A stretch of 7,463 nucleotides of DNA from Acetobacteraceae bacterium (GTDB taxonomy: Bacteria > Pseudomonadota > Alphaproteobacteria > Acetobacterales > Acetobacteraceae). This document shows positions 5,602 to 7,463 of this stretch, one piece after another (position 1 is the first letter of the stretch; each line of letters opens with the position of its first letter). The translations under genes and the position numbers were made by a program. The notes beneath the pieces are model-generated. The model saw only the letters and a program-made list of their open reading frames with translations. It did not search any database and was not told the DNA's origin. Location of the stretch: the NCBI GenBank assembly GCA_003133265.1, contig PKWQ01000240.1, positions 140-7,602 of the forward strand, written 5' to 3'.

Positions 5602-6987
5602 TACCGCGGCCAATGTCGCGCTGTCCGGCTTGCCCGGCAGCAGGCGTGAGAAGCTGACCAGACTCGCCACGCCCGAGAACCCGGCACCCAGCACCAGTGC
5701 CAGTTCCGGGCCGCGCTGCGCGGCGATCCCGAAGCACAGCGCCACCAGCGCCGCGCCGAGCGATTGCCCCAGCAGCCGGGAGGTCGCCACGATGCCGCTG
5801 GCGCTGCCGCTGCGCTGGGGCGGGGCGGCGGACATGATCGCCTTCAGGTTCGGTGACTGGAAGAAGCCGAAGCCGGCGCCGCACACCAGCATGCGGCCAA
5901 CGATGTCCAGCGTGCTCGGATGGGCCGGCAGCCCCGCCATCAGCCCCAGTCCCAGGCAGAGCAGCGCCATCCCGATCCCGCCCAGGATCGCCGGCGGAAA
6001 CCGGTCCGACAGCGGCCCGGCGATCGGCGCCATGAGCGCCGTTGCCGCCGGCCAGGGTGTCAGCAGCATCCCGGTTTCCACCGCGCTGTGCCCGAGCGTG
6101 GTCTGGAAATAAAACGGCAGCGACACGAATGCGAGGCCCTGGGCGGTGAACGAGCACATCGCGGTCGCCGACGACAGGGCGAACATCGGCCGGCGATATA
6201 GGTCCACCGGCAGCAGCGGCGCGGTCAGCGACAATTGCCGCTGCACCAGCAGCACCCCGGCCACCACCGCCCCCGTCAGCACCAGCGCCACCACGAGGTG
6301 GTCGGCGCTGTGCGCCGCCTCGCCGATGCCGAAGATCAGCAGCCCGAGGCAGGCCGCGTTCAGCAGCGCGCTGGCCAGATCGAAGCGGTGCGACGCGCGC
6401 GGCGTGGCCGGCAGGGCGCGCAACGCCAACCCGAACGCCACCAGCCCGAACGGCACGTTGACCGCGAACAGCCACTGCCAGGGCGCCACCGACAGGACCG
6501 CGGCGGCGACGGACGGCCCGGCCGCTGTGGATACCCCGACCACCAGCGCATTGAATCCGACCCCCCGCCCGAGCGAGCGCGACGGGTAGATGAACCGGAC
6601 CAGCGCCGTGTTGACGCTCATGATGCCGCTGGCGCCGAACCCTTGCAGCACCCGCGCCGCGATCAGCGTCGGCAGCGACCACGCCAGCGCGCACGCCAGC
6701 GACCCAATGGTGAACACCACCAGCCCCAGGATATAGACGCGGCGATAGCCGAATATCTCGCCCAGCGAGGCGAACGGCAGCAGCGAGACCACCACCGAGA
6801 GCTGATACGCGTTCACCACCCAGATCGATGAGGCCGGACTGGCATGCATTTCGGCCGCGATGGTCGGCAACGCGGTATTGCCGATCGAGGAATCCAGCGC
6901 CGACATGCCGACCGCGAACACCAGCGCCAGCACCGCCCAGACCCGTTGCGACGGCGGCAGCCCGTCATCCGGTATCGATGGTCTCAC
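5524..6987 (-). CDS. MFS multidrug-type exporter, DHA2 (14-TM, EmrB/QacA-like) family
   Basis: This 487-aa inner-membrane protein belongs to the proton-driven drug:H+ antiporter-2 branch of the major facilitator superfamily. Seen: Asp32 in the first helix (SALDSSIGNTALP), SIWVVNAYQLS at the second helix, the motif-A loop GEIFGYRRV (76-84), motif B ARVLQGFGASG with Arg112, motif C around Gly157-Pro158, and WQWLFAVNVPFG (170-181), a DHA2 hallmark. The length and hydrophobic periodicity fit 14 helices. Motif A has Phe79 where many members have Asp. The open frame extends upstream to 7371, but that part has no hydrophobic or family character. The GTG at 6987-6985 is chosen because it is the only sensible start before helix 1; it overlaps the TGA of a six-codon leader ORF. 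The last ~25 residues are polar, lack family character and overlap the convergent gene. The exported substrate is unknown. It is divergent from a penicillin-acylase-family gene. Confidence 0.9.
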   Translation of the reverse strand: MRPSIPDDGLPPSQRVWAVLALVFAVGMSALDSSIGNTALPTIAAEMHASPASSIWVVNAYQLSVVVSLLPFASLGEIFGYRRVYILGLVVFTIGSLACALAWSLPTLIAARVLQGFGASGIMSVNTALVRFIYPSRSLGRGVGFNALVVGVSTAAGPSVAAAVLSVAPWQWLFAVNVPFGLVAFGLALRALPATPRASHRFDLASALLNAACLGLLIFGIGEAAHSADHLVVALVLTGAVVAGVLLVQRQLSLTAPLLPVDLYRRPMFALSSATAMCSFTAQGLAFVSLPFYFQTTLGHSAVETGMLLTPWPAATALMAPIAGPLSDRFPPAILGGIGMALLCLGLGLMAGLPAHPSTLDIVGRMLVCGAGFGFFQSPNLKAIMSAAPPQRSGSASGIVATSRLLGQSLGAALVALCFGIAAQRGPELALVLGAGFSGVASLVSFSRLLPGKPDSATLAAVSVDQRVPTGEAYVTGEQRGRGDAGR

Positions 6988-7004
6988 CGTTGGTCTCGGG
7001 CCAT
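6984..7004 (-). CDS. Putative six-codon leader peptide (MARDQR) upstream of the MFS gene
   Basis: On the minus strand AGGAG (plus 7011-7015) lies 6 nt before an ATG at 7004-7002. It opens MARDQR and then TGA at 6986-6984. The stop shares bases with the GTG start of the transporter (GTGA overlap), the usual geometry of translational coupling. The transporter GTG has no Shine-Dalgarno of its own at a normal distance. Either this is a genuine coupling leader, or a one-base sequence error or frameshift separates the true ATG from the transporter frame. Confidence 0.35.
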   Translation of the reverse strand: MARDQR

Positions 7005-7010
7005 GGCACG

Positions 7011-7015
7011 CTCCT
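7011..7015 (-). promoter_or_regulatory. Shine-Dalgarno serving the leader ORF/MFS transcript
   Basis: AGGAG on the minus strand is 6 nt from the leader ATG (7004) but 23 nt from the transporter GTG (6987). It therefore favours ribosome entry at the ATG. Confidence 0.5.
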
Positions 7016-7019
7016 GTTT

Positions 7020-7053
7020 CGCGCGGCCAGGATGCCCCATCGCCGGCCGCGCG
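7020..7053. repeat. GC-rich hairpin in the MFS leader / divergent control region
   Basis: CGCGCGGCC (7020-7028) pairs perfectly with GGCCGCGCG (7045-7053). Inside the loop GATG (7031-7034) pairs with CATC (7038-7041) around a 3-nt loop, giving 13 pairs split by a small internal loop. On the transporter strand the stem ends 4 nt before the Shine-Dalgarno. It could be a regulator site in DNA or a structure controlling ribosome access in RNA. No T-run follows. Confidence 0.5.
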
Positions 7054-7183
7054 CGAACCCACCCGGCAGCGGCGTCGGTCGGGGTCGGGTTGGCGCTGGC
7101 ATCCGCCGGGCGATTGCCGGCACAATGCGCCCCCACAAGGCACGGCGCGGGCCAGTTCACGCGCGTTCGTCAGGCTTTGGCGG

Positions 7184-7189
7184 AAGGAG
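7184..7189 (+). promoter_or_regulatory. Shine-Dalgarno of the penicillin-acylase-family gene
   Basis: AAGGAG at 7184-7189 lies 9 nt before the ATG at 7199. It supports that start over the later in-frame ATG at 7226. No convincing promoter was found in 7054-7180. Confidence 0.6.
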
Positions 7190-7198
7190 CGGGTTGCA

Positions 7199-7463
7199 AT
7201 GCCGGCAGTCTCCCGACTCGGGGCGATGATCGCGGCGGTCCTGCCGGTGTTCCGCGCCGTGTTTCCAGCCCCGTGCAGCTTCGCCGAACGCCTGTCGCAG
7301 ATGCCCACCCGGGACCTGCCGCTGCATGGTCCGGTTGCCATCCGCTGGAACGATCTGGCGGTCCCGTTCATCCAGGCCGGGAACGACCACGACCTCGCCT
7401 TCGCGCTCGGCCTGGTTCACGCCCATCTGCGGGAGACCCAGCTGGCGATGGCTAAGCGCGTGG
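7199..7463 (+). CDS. Penicillin acylase family protein, N-terminal fragment (runs off window)
   Basis: The frame opened by the ATG at 7199 stays open to the window edge (88 codons plus 1 nt). The N-terminus has a short hydrophobic stretch (about residues 8-24), possibly a membrane anchor or weak signal. Then come LPLHGPVAIRWNDLAVPFI and DHDLAFALGLVHAHLRETQL. This is the recognisable start of the penicillin amidase/acylase family, where the R-W/D-x-x-x-V-P-x-I and AFALGxVHAxxR blocks open the alpha chain. Members are Ntn-hydrolases that cleave amides such as beta-lactam side chains or acyl-homoserine lactones, usually in the periplasm after self-cleavage. The spacer and the catalytic N-terminal Ser of the beta chain lie beyond the window, so activity and substrate cannot be judged. 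It is divergent from the MFS exporter, with 194 bp between it and the leader ATG. Confidence 0.85.
   Translation, partial: MPAVSRLGAMIAAVLPVFRAVFPAPCSFAERLSQMPTRDLPLHGPVAIRWNDLAVPFIQAGNDHDLAFALGLVHAHLRETQLAMAKRV

Noticed and set aside
7090..7126. TTGGCG / CACAAT promoter for the acylase gene
   Set aside because: The spacer would be 25 nt, too long for sigma-70.
6988..7371. Extension of the MFS frame upstream to give a 615-aa protein
   Set aside because: The first ~128 residues are Arg/Gly-rich, have no membrane or family character, and cover the divergent control region and the start of the acylase gene.

Overview
The window is GC-rich DNA from a Gram-negative bacterium, most likely an alphaproteobacterium near Acetobacteraceae/Rhodospirillales. 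This rests on the codon use, a Tat-exported isoquinoline-oxidoreductase-type molybdoenzyme, a type-I-secretion-style surface protein with alphaproteobacterial repeat modules, and a TyrRS C-terminus of alphaproteobacterial type. The taxonomic guess is inference, because no marker gene is complete.

Layout from left to right: (1) 1-150, +, the last 49 codons of tyrosyl-tRNA synthetase. (2) 171-2863, -, a two-gene operon: a [2Fe-2S] subunit (159 aa) followed after 2 nt by a Tat-targeted molybdopterin subunit (736 aa). Together they form an IorAB-type hydroxylase or dehydrogenase. No cytochrome c partner lies in the window. (3) 2864-3291, a 428-bp divergent intergenic region with candidate promoters for both sides and a perfect 10-bp inverted repeat. 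(4) 3292-5601, +, a 769-aa probable secreted protein. It has an NlpC/P60-like cysteine peptidase module, an Ig-like module, two copies of an ~81-residue beta repeat and an RTX/type-I-secretion-like C-terminus. (5) 5524-6987, -, a 487-aa 14-TM DHA2-family MFS transporter. Its 3' end overlaps the secreted-protein gene tail-to-tail by 78 nt. It starts at a GTG that overlaps the stop of a six-codon leader ORF. (6) 7005-7198, a divergent control region with a strong hairpin next to the transporter leader's Shine-Dalgarno. (7) 7199-7463+, +, the 5' end of a penicillin-acylase-family hydrolase that runs off the window.

The genes fall into independent units: housekeeping tyrS, a periplasmic redox enzyme, a secreted protein, and a divergent exporter/acylase pair. 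The most unusual item is the secreted protein, whose apparent Cys255/His321/Asp337-Asn338 arrangement suggests a hydrolase hidden in what would usually be annotated as a hypothetical beta-repeat protein. The second is the leader-ORF and hairpin arrangement controlling, or obscuring, the transporter start.
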